A stretch of DNA of 64,000 bases from Neocallimastix lanati (nom. inval.) (GCA_016946835.1 JACVTC010000013.1:141501-205500), one strand, 5' to 3'; positions 28,360 to 39,845 are shown, counted from the first letter of the stretch. Numbers and translations: made by a program. Notes: generated by a model from the letters alone, not told the origin.

Positions 28360-29084
28360 ATCTAAAACGGGGAGAGCGCGTTTCGGAACCCCACGTGAAT
28401 AGATATAAGCCACATGTTTTTTGAGATGGCGTATTATATATAAATTTTTTATATAAATAAATAATTAAATAATAATTAAATAAATATTTTATTTTATAAT
28501 AATTTCATAATTTAATATATATTTGATAATAAAAAATAAAAAAATAAAAAAATAAAAAAATAAAAAAAAAAAAAAAATAAAAAAAATTAAAAATAAAAAA
28601 AAAATAAAAAAAAATAAAAAAGATTAAAAAAATAAAATTACAAAAAAAATAAAATAAAATATTTTCATTTTTATTTATATTTATAACTGTAATTTTTTAT
28701 TATATAAATAAATAAATAAATAATAATTAAATAAATATTTTATTTTATAATAAAAAAATAAAATAAAAAAAAGAAAAGATAAATATTTTTTTAGTAATTT
28801 TCTTGAAATAAAATAAAATATTTTCATATTTATTTATATTTATAACTGTAATTTTTTATTATATAAATAAATAATAATTAAATAAATATTTTATTTTATA
28901 ATGAAAAAATAAAATAAAAAAAAAAGATAAATATTTTTTTAGTAATTTTCTTGAAATAAAATAAAATATTTTCATATTTATTTATATTTATAACTGTAAT
29001 TTTTAAAAAAATTGAAAATACATATTAAATAAAAAATAAAAAATAAATATTTCATATTTATTAATATTTATATTAAAAATTTTG

Positions 29085-30028
29085 ATGGAGGGAAATCTAA
29101 AAATTGATATAAGTGAAACAAATCGAGGAAAAGAGCAAATAATTATAGATCGAAAATTTAAATATAATTTTTCAAAATTAAAAAAAGATAATACAAAAAT
29201 ATATAGATGTACAGAATATAAAACATTAAATAAATGTAAGTCTTTTATTATTTTAAATGATAATAAAGAGGTTTTAAATTATGATTCTTCCCATAATCAT
29301 CCTGGTAATGAAATTAATGCATCCAAATCATTAATAAAACATAAAATTAAAGATGAAATAAAAAAAAGTTTGATTCCTTCTGATATAAAATCAAAACGCA
29401 TATTTGATAAAATTTCTCAAGAAATAGGATATATATGCCCTGAATATAAAACAATTAAATCCCAAATAACAAGATATAAAAACAAACAATTATTTCCTAA
29501 TGTAAAAACATTTGATGAAGTTCCTAATGTATCTGAATATTATAAAACAATAAGAGGTGAATACTTTATGATATTCAAAAATTCTAATATAATAATTTTT
29601 CAATCACCATTCCAAGCAAAATTATTTATGGAGAATAAACATATATTTGCTGATGGTACATTTTTAATAGCTCCAACTAATAGTTATCAAGTATTCATTA
29701 CCAGAACTTATGTTACAGAATTAAATTGTTTTTACACTACTTCCATGTCAATATTAAAAAATAAAGAACAAACAACTTACGAAATATTATTTAATGAAAT
29801 AAAAAAAAATATAATTAAATATAATACAAATATTAATTTCTCAGAAAAAATTTTTCATTGTGATTTTGAAAAAGGAATATCTAATGCAGTGGAAAATATT
29901 TTTCTCAATATAAATATTAAATATTGTTTTTGGCATTATAAAAGATTATTAATGACAAAAAAAAATAAATTATGTTACAAGGAAGTGAAAGATCATAATA
30001 TTTTAAATACTTATTATAAAGCCATTTC
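29085..30028 (+). CDS. MULE transposase, N-terminal part (FLYWCH zinc finger and DDE core)
   Basis: The transposase would bind the terminal inverted repeats and catalyse cut-and-paste movement in the nucleus. Residues ~25-75 form a FLYWCH-type zinc finger (YRCTEY, CKSFI, then SHNHP, a C..C..H.H arrangement). The MULE catalytic core follows: FADGTFLI with the first Asp at ~190, and FHCDFEKGISNAVENIF with the second Asp at ~260, then the family's CFWHYKR. I chose ATG 29,085. The frame runs up to position 30,028, where LTR element B begins; it continues in the same phase after B at 40,497, once the 5-bp duplication is counted once. The terminal residues of the unsplit open frame past 30,028 are LTR-encoded and not part of the protein. 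Confidence 0.85.
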
Positions 30029-30113
30029 TATAACAGAATCAATAATTACAATTATTTTATTATTTTAATATTTAGTATTATTTTTCAATAAAGTTTTAAA
30101 ACAAATAATTAAA

Positions 30114-30771
30114 TGATACAGAACATTTAAAATATTCCATATCTAGTTATTTATTTATTTGGTCGTTTCTCTAGGGAATTATGACACAATAATATATTCT
30201 AATAAATATAAGAAAATAATTTATAATAATAATGTTTTATAATAATATTTTGTTCTTTATTTATTTTTATAATTTTATTTTTACATACATAATAATTTAT
30301 TATTACATTCTCTTAATTTTATATAATTGTTAAAATAATTAATTAATATTATATTTTTATTAAACATATCTCTTTAACTATTAATTTCCTAATAACTTTA
30401 TTTAAAAATACAATTTCATTATTAAATATATTTAACTATTAATATTTAAAATATATTTCCTAAATAAAATATAATTATCAATATTTATAATATAATTCCT
30501 AAAACTATATAATTCTCAAAATAATATTTAAAATATAAAATAAAACTTATTAATAATAATGATGAATTAATTTATTATCATAATAATAGAATCATTATTA
30601 ATATAATTTATCTATTTTAATTATGATAAAAGAATTAACCATGCTTTTAAAAATAATTATTTGAATTAACTATATATAAATTATTTTAATTATTATAACC
30701 AATAATATTTATACAATATTTCTAACCTAAATTTCTTACCTAAATCTTATTTTTATAGTGGTATCGTATCA
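30114..30771 (-). repeat. Left (3') LTR of element A
   Basis: TGATACAGAAC to GGTATCGTATCA, 658 bp; nearly identical to 33,063-33,721. Confidence 0.95.
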
Positions 30772-31050
30772 AGATTCCCCCACTTTAAATAAGACTTCGT
30801 CCCTTGAAGTCAGGCGAAAAAAAAAAAAATTTTTTTTTTTTTTTTTTTTTTTTTTAATTATTTAATAATTAAATTTTTATATATATTTTGTTAAAAAAGT
30901 AAAAACATAAAAATATTATGTATAAATTTTTTTTTTTTTTTTTTTTTTTATAGAAATTTGAAATTTGAAATTTGAAATTTGAAATTTAATAATTTAAATT
31001 TTGAATTTTTGAATTTTGAATTTTGAAAATTTAATTGAATTATATTCAAA

Positions 31051-32706
31051 CTATGTTTTTCTTTTTCTTTTATATTTGTAATTCCTGATAATACACTTTG
31101 TATCTTTCCTATTATTATTATACTTTTTAATAATTGTATTTTTATAATTAAATTTAATTTTAAATTTTCTTTTTGAATTATTTTTGCTATTACCATTATT
31201 TTGGTTGGAATTTTCTACAGTAGGTATTTTTTTTATTATTATTTTATTATCAGAATTTATTTTAATTTTATTTATCATTTCATTATAAATATTTAAATTA
31301 TTTCCTTCCATCTTAATTTTATTTATTTTCAATTTATCAATAGGTTTACTTTCTAATAATTTACTTTCCTCTTTACATAATAATATGTTTTCGTTTTTCT
31401 TTTCTACTGGAATTAGTTTATGTGATGGATTATATACGTTACCTTCGAGAATAGTATCACTCAATTTATTAATTACCATATTACCTTCTATATTTTCTTC
31501 AATAATTTGTTTATCCATATTATCATTATAAGTTGTGATTTTAGTTTGAATTCTATCATTATCATTATTTACGTGTTTATTTCCTGATTCGCCCTTAACA
31601 TTAACATTTTCATCCACGGAATTTAAATTATAATTTTCTTCAATAGTGCAAGTATCTTTACTATTAATATTATGATCATAATTACTATTTATTATTTCTT
31701 TATAAATACCTTTTGAAGAACTATTAATATTACCATAATAATAATATGAATTCAAATTTTCTTTATTAATATAATAATTATTTATTGAATTAACATTCAT
31801 GCAAGAATTACAATTAGAATTATTCATAGATTTTAAATAATTTTCTTTACCATTAAAATTTGAATTGCCACATTCAACATTAGTATAATCCGAATCAAAA
31901 TAATTAAAATTTTTATTTTGTTCAATATTATAATTTCTTTTATAATAATTCATTTTGTTTTGTCTAGGCGTAAAATTATTTATTTTATTATAATAATTAT
32001 TAGTTTTTAATTTATTATTATAATTATTGTAATAATTAAAATTAAATTTCCTAAAATTTTTATTAATATTTTCATTTATTAATCCATATTCTCTAAAATG
32101 CGTGTTATAAGGGTCAGTCCTATTGTTTCTCCTATTATAAGTTATTTTATGGTTATTAAAGCTTTCTCTTTCTTCCTTATTAGATTCTATTAATTCATTT
32201 TCTATTCTTTCAGCGAGAGAAGCAGTTTTCATAGCATCTTCTATAGTTTTGCATCCTTTTATAATTACTTGTTGATATGGGAAACGTCTAACTTTTATTG
32301 AATTTAAATAATCTTCAATTGTCACTAATTTCCTAAAGTCGCACTCCAAATTCTTTAATAGTCTTCTATAAGTTACATTAAAAATTGAAATTTTTGTATC
32401 ATTTGGAACTTTTATGGTCTTTAAAGTCCAGCATTTTTCACTTTGAGTAATATTTAAATATTTTTCAATGGCATATTGTATTTCTTTTAATGTTGGATAT
32501 TCATTTCTTTTATACTTTTCTTTTAATATTTTAATTTCTATATTTATGTCTTGATTTACACATTTAATTATCCAAAAGTATTGTTGCCTCAATGTGTAAA
32601 TCTCCCATAATTCCATAACTTCCTCAAAGTCCTTAATCCATCCATCAATATCCCTTCCATAATTGACTAATAAAGGTAGTTCTTTTATTAAGCCTTGAAC
32701 ATTCAT
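31051..32706 (-). CDS. Gag-like protein of element A (551 aa)
   Basis: The only substantial frame of the element, beginning with ATG at 32,706 shortly after a long A/T tract. The first ~190 residues form a helical domain resembling the N-terminal Gag region of LTR retrotransposons (WIKDFEEVMELW, then YWI..C, and ERIENELIESNKEER at ~165-185). The remainder is very Asn-rich, and the C-terminus is basic (KRKFKIKF; NYKYKRKRK), presumably nucleic-acid binding in place of a zinc knuckle. No protease, reverse transcriptase or integrase motif was found. The basic C-terminus is recognisable again in element C (45,160-45,560). Assignment as Gag rests on position and composition; direct homology could not be tested. 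Confidence 0.6.
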   Translation of the reverse strand: MNVQGLIKELPLLVNYGRDIDGWIKDFEEVMELWEIYTLRQQYFWIIKCVNQDINIEIKILKEKYKRNEYPTLKEIQYAIEKYLNITQSEKCWTLKTIKVPNDTKISIFNVTYRRLLKNLECDFRKLVTIEDYLNSIKVRRFPYQQVIIKGCKTIEDAMKTASLAERIENELIESNKEERESFNNHKITYNRRNNRTDPYNTHFREYGLINENINKNFRKFNFNYYNNYNNKLKTNNYYNKINNFTPRQNKMNYYKRNYNIEQNKNFNYFDSDYTNVECGNSNFNGKENYLKSMNNSNCNSCMNVNSINNYYINKENLNSYYYYGNINSSSKGIYKEIINSNYDHNINSKDTCTIEENYNLNSVDENVNVKGESGNKHVNNDNDRIQTKITTYNDNMDKQIIEENIEGNMVINKLSDTILEGNVYNPSHKLIPVEKKNENILLCKEESKLLESKPIDKLKINKIKMEGNNLNIYNEMINKIKINSDNKIIIKKIPTVENSNQNNGNSKNNSKRKFKIKFNYKNTIIKKYNNNRKDTKCIIRNYKYKRKRKT

Positions 32707-32712
32707 TTTGAT

Positions 32713-32750
<38 letters not shown>

Positions 32751-32951
32751 ATTTTTTCTTTTTTTTTTTGTTTATATTTATTTCTATTACGCGTTATTTT
32801 AAATAATATATATTATTATAACATTTTAAATAACTATTATTTTATTATTTACTATTTTAAACTATTATTTTATTATGTGTCATTAAAAACTATTAATATT
32901 ATCTTTACGTGTTAAAATAAACTATTATTTTATTACACGATATTTTTTTTT

Positions 32952-32999
<48 letters not shown>

Positions 33000-33062
33000 T
33001 TTCAAATTTTTATTATTTTCATATTATCATGCTAGAGAAACGCCCGGATTCTCCACCATTTT

Positions 33063-33721
33063 TGATACAGAACATTTAAAATATTCCATATCTAGTTATT
33101 TATTTATTTGGTCGTTTCTCTAGGGAATTATGACACAATAATATATTCTAATAAATATAAGAAAATAATTTATAATAATAATGTTTTATAATAATATTTT
33201 GTTCTTTATTTATTTTTATAATTTTATTTTTACATACATAATAATTTATTATTACATTCTCTTAATTTTATATAATTGTTAAAATAATTAATTAATATTA
33301 TATTTTTATTAAACATATCTCTTTAACTATTAATTTCCTAATAACTTTATTTAAAAATACAATTTCATTATTAAATATATTTAACTATTAATATTTAAAA
33401 TATATTTCCTGAATAAAATATAATTATCAATATTTATAATATAATTCCTAAAACTATATAATTCTCAAAATAATATTTAAAATATAAAATAAAACTTATT
33501 AATAATAATGATGAATTAATTTATTATCATAATAATAGAATCATTAATAATATAATTTATCTATTTTTAATTATGACAAAAGAATTAACCATGCTTTTAA
33601 AAATAATTATTTGAATTAACTATATATAAATTATTTTAATTATTATAACCAATAATATTTATACAATATTTCTAACCTAAATTTCTTACCTAAATCTTAT
33701 TTTTATAGTGGTATCGTATCA
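33063..33721 (-). repeat. Right (5') LTR of element A
   Basis: 659 bp; adjoins the primer site. The TAAA duplication follows at 33,722. Confidence 0.95.
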
Positions 33722-33743
33722 TAAATTTAAAAAATATTATTTC

Positions 33744-33797
33744 TGGTATAGTTGTTAGTAACTAATACCATGAATCAAACTACTTAGGGTTCGATTC
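33744..33797 (+). promoter_or_regulatory. tRNA-like A box and B box inside the LTR of B
   Basis: TGGTATAGTTG (33,744-33,754) fits the tRNA A-box pattern TRGYNNARNNG, and GGTTCGATTC (33,788-33,797) fits the B box. Counting the first T as tRNA position 8 puts the B box exactly at positions 52-61, with the A14, R15, G18 and A21 equivalents present. The anticodon and acceptor stems do not pair well, so this is a tRNA-derived relic or pol III-type promoter, not a functional tRNA gene. The same sequence is at 39,949-40,002 in the 3' LTR. Confidence 0.5.
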
Positions 33798-34287
33798 ACA
33801 TTTATTATTATTTTATAGTTTTATTCTAAAAAATATCTAGAAGATTCTTTATAGTTCAAGAAATTACTAGAATTTCTTGATAATTCTTGTGTTTAATTAA
33901 TTAAAATTTATTCTATTAAATTCTTAATTCTATTGTTTTCTATTTTTTCTAAATTTTTCGATTTTTAAGAACTTTTTAGAAACTTTTATTTTTATTTTTT
34001 AATAACTTTAACTTTTGAAAAAAAATATAAATATGAGTAAAATTCTTATTAACAAATATTCTTTTCTTTGTGTTTTTTATTTTAATTTTGTTTAGTTAAT
34101 AAAACTTAATTTTTTTAATAAAACTTTTTTTAATATTAATACTATATCAACCCTTGCGGCTTATAGTATTATAATAAATATAATTAATAAAATAATTATA
34201 ATAAAAGAAAAAAAAAAATAAATAAAAAATAAAATAATTTTTGTTTTTTTTGAAGTGTTATTATATTTATTATAATATTTTGTTATA

Positions 34288-34298
34288 ATAAAAAACAC
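34288..34298 (+). promoter_or_regulatory. Self-complementary primer-binding site of element B
   Basis: ATAAAAAACAC directly follows the 5' LTR and is the exact complement of GTGTTTTTTAT at 34,070-34,080 inside the same LTR, 36 nt below TATAAATA, where the RNA is expected to start. This is the layout of self-primed Tf1/sushi-group elements. No tRNA-type TGG start is present. Confidence 0.65.
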
Positions 34299-35387
34299 CC
34301 AAGATTTAGACGCCGTGCCTTGATATATCTACCCTTTTGTTTGGTTTGAAGCTTTCTTTTGGAATTAGTATCTACTGCCTTTTTGTTTTCTTTTTGGACT
34401 TTATTTTTTGAATCTCTCGGATTTTCTGTTTCCTTTGTTTTTGGTTTCTGTTTGGCTACTTATCTTATTGGCTTCAGGTTTCCACTTTTGGTTAGATTCT
34501 TTCTGTTTGCCTTGGATTTCTTATTTTTGGTCTTGGTTTCTGTCTCCATTGGTTTCAGATTTCTTAGTTTTGGACTTGGTTTTTGTTTCCATTGGTTTCG
34601 GGTTTCTGATTCTTGGTTTCTACTTTTGGACAAAATCTCTTCTTCTCTTAGTCTCTGATATCTTCTTTGGGTTCAGCCTTGCTTCTTGAATCTACTTTTT
34701 TTTTCCTTAAAAAATAAAATTCTCGGTTTTTTGGTATTAATAGCAAACTCACAATAATACCAAAATCTATCTAGGCGAAAAAAAAAAAAAAAATTTTTGA
34801 TATAAAAAAAAAAAAAAAAAAAAAAATTCTTTAAGAAGTTCTACAGTTCTTGAGACTTTTTAAAGAATATTACAGGTAAATATAATATTTAAATATACTA
34901 GGAGCGATTAGAGCTCATAAACAGAGTTTCGGCGGTTAGTAACTAGTTTCAGTAGGTTAGAAACTATAGCCGTTAATTATTCGAATATAAACGGGCTTCA
35001 AAACCCTAGGGCGTGAAGAGCGTGTGGATTAAACGAAAGCCACATCCTACCAACCAACTTCAACAGTTCGGTGGTTGCTCTATTCGAATAAGCTCTGGCG
35101 AATAAGGAACTATAGTCACCGAAGGCTATAGGTTGGTCGTGAAGGTAAAGCGACTTTAAAATATATAGTTTATAATTTTTTATTTTGAGGTCTAGTATAT
35201 ACCTCTAGTTAGTAACTCTTGCCGGTTTTTTATTTTGTTGTAAGGCATAAAAGAGTGAAATTTAGTCTAGTTATTATATTTACCAAATTAAATTTAAAAA
35301 AAAAAAATTTAAATCAGCAATTAAATTAAAAGCCTAGAAAAATAATAATTTATAATTCTTTATCATTACAATTTTCATTCGGGAGCA

Positions 35388-35423
<36 letters not shown>

Positions 35424-35505
35424 ATAATAATAATAATAGTGATAATATTAAATAAATCTTCCTATTGCAATTCTTAAACTTGTTTATAATTTAATAATTC
35501 TTTCA
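34299..35505 (+). other. Leader of element B
   Basis: 1.2 kb between the primer site and the first gag codon. 34,320-34,690 is a T/G-rich, purine-poor stretch built of diverged TTGGTTTCTG-like repeats; the open frames in it are repeat artefacts. 34,880-35,260 is less AT-rich and contains two modules shared with the leader of element D (35,081-35,133 and 35,213-35,256). Several short ATG frames precede the gag start. Confidence 0.7.
35213..35256 (+). ncRNA. Conserved leader hairpin of element B
   Basis: ACTCTTGCC pairs with GGC...AAGAGT across a short loop. In element D (48,501-48,546) the corresponding arms are ACTTTTGCC and GGC...AAAAGT: one T-A pair in D is C-G in B, a compensatory change that keeps the stem. 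The loop word GTAAGGCATAAAA is conserved. It is probably a cis-acting RNA structure (translation, packaging or priming); the function is not known. Confidence 0.55.
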
Positions 35506-38500
35506 ATGTCTTCTTCATCAAACGATTTTCATTTTAATGGCGATTCAGCTAAGCTCAAGGGATTTTTAGCTTATGTTGGGTTAGCCATTGCTCTTCGTCC
35601 TGAATATTTCACCAATGATCCGTTAAAAGTAGCTTATACCATCACTTTGTTAAGAGATGAAGCTATGGATTGGGCTGCAGACTTGATGAATGAAAATAAC
35701 CCAGTCCTTGACGATTTTAACGCTTTCATTGAACTTATGAAGGATAGATTCAGTGACGTAGATGCAGTTTTTAATTGTAATCAAGCTCTTATGCATATTA
35801 AGCAAAAAGCATATGGTAAAGTCACTGATTACAATAATGAATTCCGTAGGCTTTCGGAAAAAACGGACTGGAATGAATTTGCCTTAATGGATGTTTATAT
35901 TGAAGGATTGCTACCAAGACTTCAAGAAAGAGTAATTAGTTTGTTCCCTCCTCCTGCCAAATTAAGTGAACTAATGCGAATTACCAATCGTATAGATCAT
36001 CAAATGACTCGATTCGCAACGATCAACAATTACAATTCTAGAAATAACAGTAATAATAATAATAATTCTCGTAATAATAGGAAGTATTATAGATTTAACT
36101 CTAGTAATAATAGAAACGCCAATTCTAATTCTTTTTTCAAATCAAATAATGATTCAAATTACTCTCATTTATCCCCTGAAGAAAGAGCAAGAAGAATTAA
36201 AGAAGGGCTTTGTCTATATTGTGGACAATCAGGCCATAAGTTAATAAATTGTCCAAAGCGAGCAAATAAACCTGGCTCCTCCCATATGGCTAGATCTAAT
36301 TCTTCTAAGAAATTTAATAAAGATTGTATTATTAAGTATTCCTTTAACTACAAAAATAAATGGATTAAAGCTAAGGCTCTTATAGATTCCGGCTCCGACT
36401 TGAATCTTATGGATAGTAATTTTGCTAAAATTAATAATTTTAAGCTTGTACATGATAATTTAGAAGCTGATAACATTACTGGTATTGGTGGTGGCAAAGA
36501 CGTTGTTGGTAAAACTATACCAATATTATTTAAAGTTAGTAACCTTCAGGTCTTAACAGAATTCTTTGTTATTGATTTGAACGACAAATTTGAGTGCTTA
36601 ATTGGTTCTAGATTTCTTAAAGAAAATAAATCATCAATTGATTTCAACAATAATATTTTAAGCTTTTGCAATAGTAATAACAATGCGTCAGATTCTTCCT
36701 TTGTTGAATCAGTACCTTCGACCTCGATTAACTCTACTTCACTTTCTCTTACTTCGAATACTTCCGACTCTATCTCTTCGAAACCAGCCTATTCCAGTTC
36801 ATGCACCCCTAATAATTCTTTGTTTGATAATTCTTCTCTTTCTCCTTCAGTGTTGAAGAATTCAATTGCCTCTTCCCTAAACATGGATACTCCAAATAAA
36901 ACACTTCCCGCCATTTATCTAGAATTCTCTGATGTATTTAGTGAAGAAGAAGCTAAAATCTTACCTCCTCATTCTAGTTTTGATTGTGCTATTGACCTTA
37001 AACCTAATACTAAGTTATATTATAGTGCAATTTATCCCCTTACAATTCCCGAAGAAATAGCTTTAGAAAAAATTATTAAAGACTATTTAAAATACGGTTT
37101 TATTGTTAGGTCAAAATCAGAAGCTGGTCATCCAATTTTATTTGCTCCAAAAAATAATGGTGAGTTACGTATGTGTATTGATCTTAGGAAACTTAATGAA
37201 ATCACCATTAGAGATAGTTATCCTATGCCTTTAACAACTGTTATTTTTAATAAAGCTCCTGGTCATAAGTATTACTCAAAGCTTGATTTAAAATCTGCTT
37301 ACTTCCAAATTCGTATCAGGTCTGGAGATGAATACAAAACAGCTTTTGTATGTAGCTTAGGACACTTTGAATTTAGAGTTATGCCTTTCGGTTTCAAGAA
37401 TGCACCTGCCTGTTTTCAAAGAATGATTGATACTGCATTAAGTGACTATTTAGGTAAATTTTGTTATGCCTATATTGATGATATTATCATTTTTTCTGAT
37501 GATCTTTCTGAACATCATTTACACGTTAAAAAAGTACTATTACAACTTAGGAAATTTCATTTACATGTTAACCTTGAAAAATGTGAGTTTGATAAGTTCG
37601 AAGTTAAATTTTTAGGATATTATGTATCTTCAGATGGTCTTAAGATGGATATTAAGAAAGTCTCAGCTATTTTAGATTGGCCTGCTCCAACTACAGTTAA
37701 AGAAGTTCAATCGTTTCTTGGCCTAGCCAATTTCTACAGACGCTTTATAAAAAATTTTGCTAAAATTGCTTATCCTCTTAATAAACTTACAAGAAAAAAT
37801 GTTCCTTTTGTTTGGTCAAAAGATGCTAATGACTCCTTTGAACTTCTTAAACGTTCTTTTACTTCTGCTCCCATCCTTATTCCTGCTGATCCTAATTCTC
37901 AATTTTTTGTTGAAACGGATGCAAGTAATTTTGCGCTTGGATGTATTTTATCCCAAGTTAGCTCTAAAGATAATAAGCTTCATCCAATTGCTTTCTATTC
38001 TAGAGCTTTTACCTCTGCTGAATGCAATTATCCAATTTATGATAAAGAGTTACTTGCTATTAAGACTGCTTTTGAAACTTGGAGGTACTATTTAGAAGGT
38101 GCTAAGAATACTATTAAAGTTCTTACTGATCATAGAAATCTACTCTACTTTAAGAAACCAGAACAGCTTTCACAACGTTTAATTAGATGGTCAATGTTCT
38201 TTACTCGATTTGACTTTCAAATTGAGTATCGTCCAGGTTCTCGCGGTGGTAAGCCAGATGCTTTATCTCGCCGTCCTGATTATGATAATCATGAACCTGC
38301 TAAACCTTACCAAGTACTTAAACCGGAAAATTTTTGTTTTACTTCAAGGATCTCTATTGAATCAAATCTACAAGATGAAATTAAAAAGTGTTACTCCAAG
38401 GATCCTTTCTTTAATAATGTTAAGATATATTTTGAAAAGCCTTCTGCTAATGAGAAAATCATTGCTTCGGTTGATCTCCTTTTGTTCTCCAATGGTATTC

Positions 38501-39835
38501 TTTTATATGACAATCTTATTTATATTCCTGAATGCCTTAGATTTAAAATTCTTTGTTCTTGTCATGATTCTCCTACTGCTGGCCACTTTGGCATAAATAA
38601 AACCTCTGACTTAGTTTCTAGAAATTATTGGTGGCCTGGTATGCATAAGGATATAAAAAAATATATTCGTACTTGTAATGTGTGCTGCGCTTCAAAAGCT
38701 CCTCGTCATAAACCTTACGGTTTACTTAAATCTTTACCCATTGGCAATAATCCTTGGGAATCAATTTCAATGGATTTTATAACAGATCTTCCCTCTTCCA
38801 ATGGTATGTCTTGTATTCTTGTCGTAGTTGATCGCTTTACGAAGATGGCTCATTTTGTTCCCTTTAAATCAGTTCCCTCTGCTGAGGATTGTGCTGAACA
38901 ATTTCTTAATTCTATTTTCAAACTTCATGGTCTGCCAAAGGATATTGTGTCGGATAGAGGTACTCAGTTTACTTCTAAATTTTGGAATAGATTATTTAAT
39001 TTACTTCATGTTGATCTTTGTTTATCATCTGCTCATCATCAGCAAACTAATGGTCAAACGGAGAGGGTAAACGCAATACTTGAACAATACTTAAGATGTT
39101 ATGTTAATTATCAACAAAATAATTGGATGGAATATTTATCTCTTGCAGAATTTGCTTACAATAACACAATACAAGAATCTGCAAATGCTACTCCTTTCTT
39201 TCTTAATTATGGGTTCAATCCTAAATTTGATCCTTCTACTCCAGATGTTTCTATTGTCCCTCGTGCTGAAATTATTGCTAAAGACCTAAAAGAATTAAGA
39301 AATGTACTTAAAGAAAATCTTCAAAGTGCAGTTAATTTTCAAAAAAAAATATTATGATGATAAACATATGTCTCCGCCTGAGTTTAAAGTTGGCTCAAAA
39401 GTTTGGCTGTTAAGGAATGATTTAATAAATAATAAAAAAGGTAAACTTGCTCCTAAGAAATCTGGTCCATTTACTATTTTAAAGAAAATTTCAGATGTAA
39501 GTTATAAATTAAAGTTACCAAACTCTTTTAGGGTCTTTCCAGTTTTCCACGTTTCACTTCTTGAGCCAGCCTATGAAAATGAATTTACAGAAAGAAATAT
39601 CCCAACTCCAAAACCTATTATACTTAATGGAGAAAAAGAATATGAAGTTGAATCTATTCTTGATTCAAAGAAATTTCATAACAAAATTAAATATTTAATT
39701 CATTGGAAAGGTTATGATGATTCTGAAAACTCATGGGAACCTTTTGAGAATCTTCATTGCAATAAACTTCTTGCCGAATTCCACAAGAAGTTTCCAAATA
39801 AACCAAAACCTAAGACGTCTGGAATCCGTCTCTAA
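35506..39835 (+). pseudogene. Gag-Pol region of chromovirus B (fossil, about one break)
   Basis: Encodes the structural and enzymatic proteins of a Ty3-type element. In order: Gag with a CCHC zinc knuckle (CLYCGQSGHKLINC, residue ~236), aspartic protease (LIDSGSDLN, Asp ~294), reverse transcriptase (YIDD at ~656-659), RNase H ([17 protein letters not shown]), integrase with an HHCC domain (HDSPTAGH...CNVCC) and a catalytic triad with Asp ~1090, Asp ~1150 (VSDRGTQFTSKFW) and Glu ~1186 (NGQTERVN), a GPF-type module, and a C-terminal chromodomain ([23 protein letters not shown]). The chromodomain places it in the chromoviruses and suggests chromatin-directed integration. The start was chosen at the first ATG preceding Gag. 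Very young, with about one break. Confidence 0.9.
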
Positions 39836-39845
39836 GGGAGAGAGT
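39835..39845 (+). other. Polypurine tract of element B
   Basis: AAGGGAGAGAG directly precedes the 3' LTR, the expected plus-strand primer position. Confidence 0.8.

Larger units (their letters stand above)
30114..33721 (-). mobile_element. LTR element A: gag-only LTR retrotransposon nested in the LTR of B
   Basis: Two 658/659-bp LTRs with inverted ends TGATAC/GTATCA and a 4-bp TAAA duplication. Orientation is minus: a tRNA-type primer site (TGGTGGAGAATCCGGGCG on the minus strand, ~33,042-33,059) follows the right LTR and a polypurine tract (AAAGTGGGGGAATCT, minus strand, 30,772-30,786) precedes the left LTR. The 2.3-kb interior holds a single Gag-like frame and no reverse transcriptase or integrase, so it is non-autonomous and depended on a partner. 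LTRs differ at about three bases and one indel; it must be younger than B. It looks whole for its type. Confidence 0.85.
30029..34287 (+). repeat. 5' LTR of element B, split by element A
   Basis: Two parts, 30,029-30,113 and 33,722-34,287, are separated by element A; the 4-bp TAAA is duplicated around A (30,110-30,113 and 33,722-33,725). A TATAAATA box lies at 34,026-34,033. Together the parts match the 3' LTR almost perfectly. Confidence 0.9.

Noticed and set aside
33042-33059. tRNA gene 3' end
   Set aside because: The CCGGATTCTCCACCA-like sequence is the complement of a primer-binding site next to the LTR of element A; no tRNA body is present.
33744-33797. Functional tRNA gene in the LTR of B
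   Set aside because: A and B boxes fit, but anticodon, T and acceptor stems do not pair.
34359-34689. Hydrophobic, membrane-like open frames upstream of gag in element B
   Set aside because: They are repeats of a T/G-rich motif in the leader; two frames are open at once and neither has a family signature.
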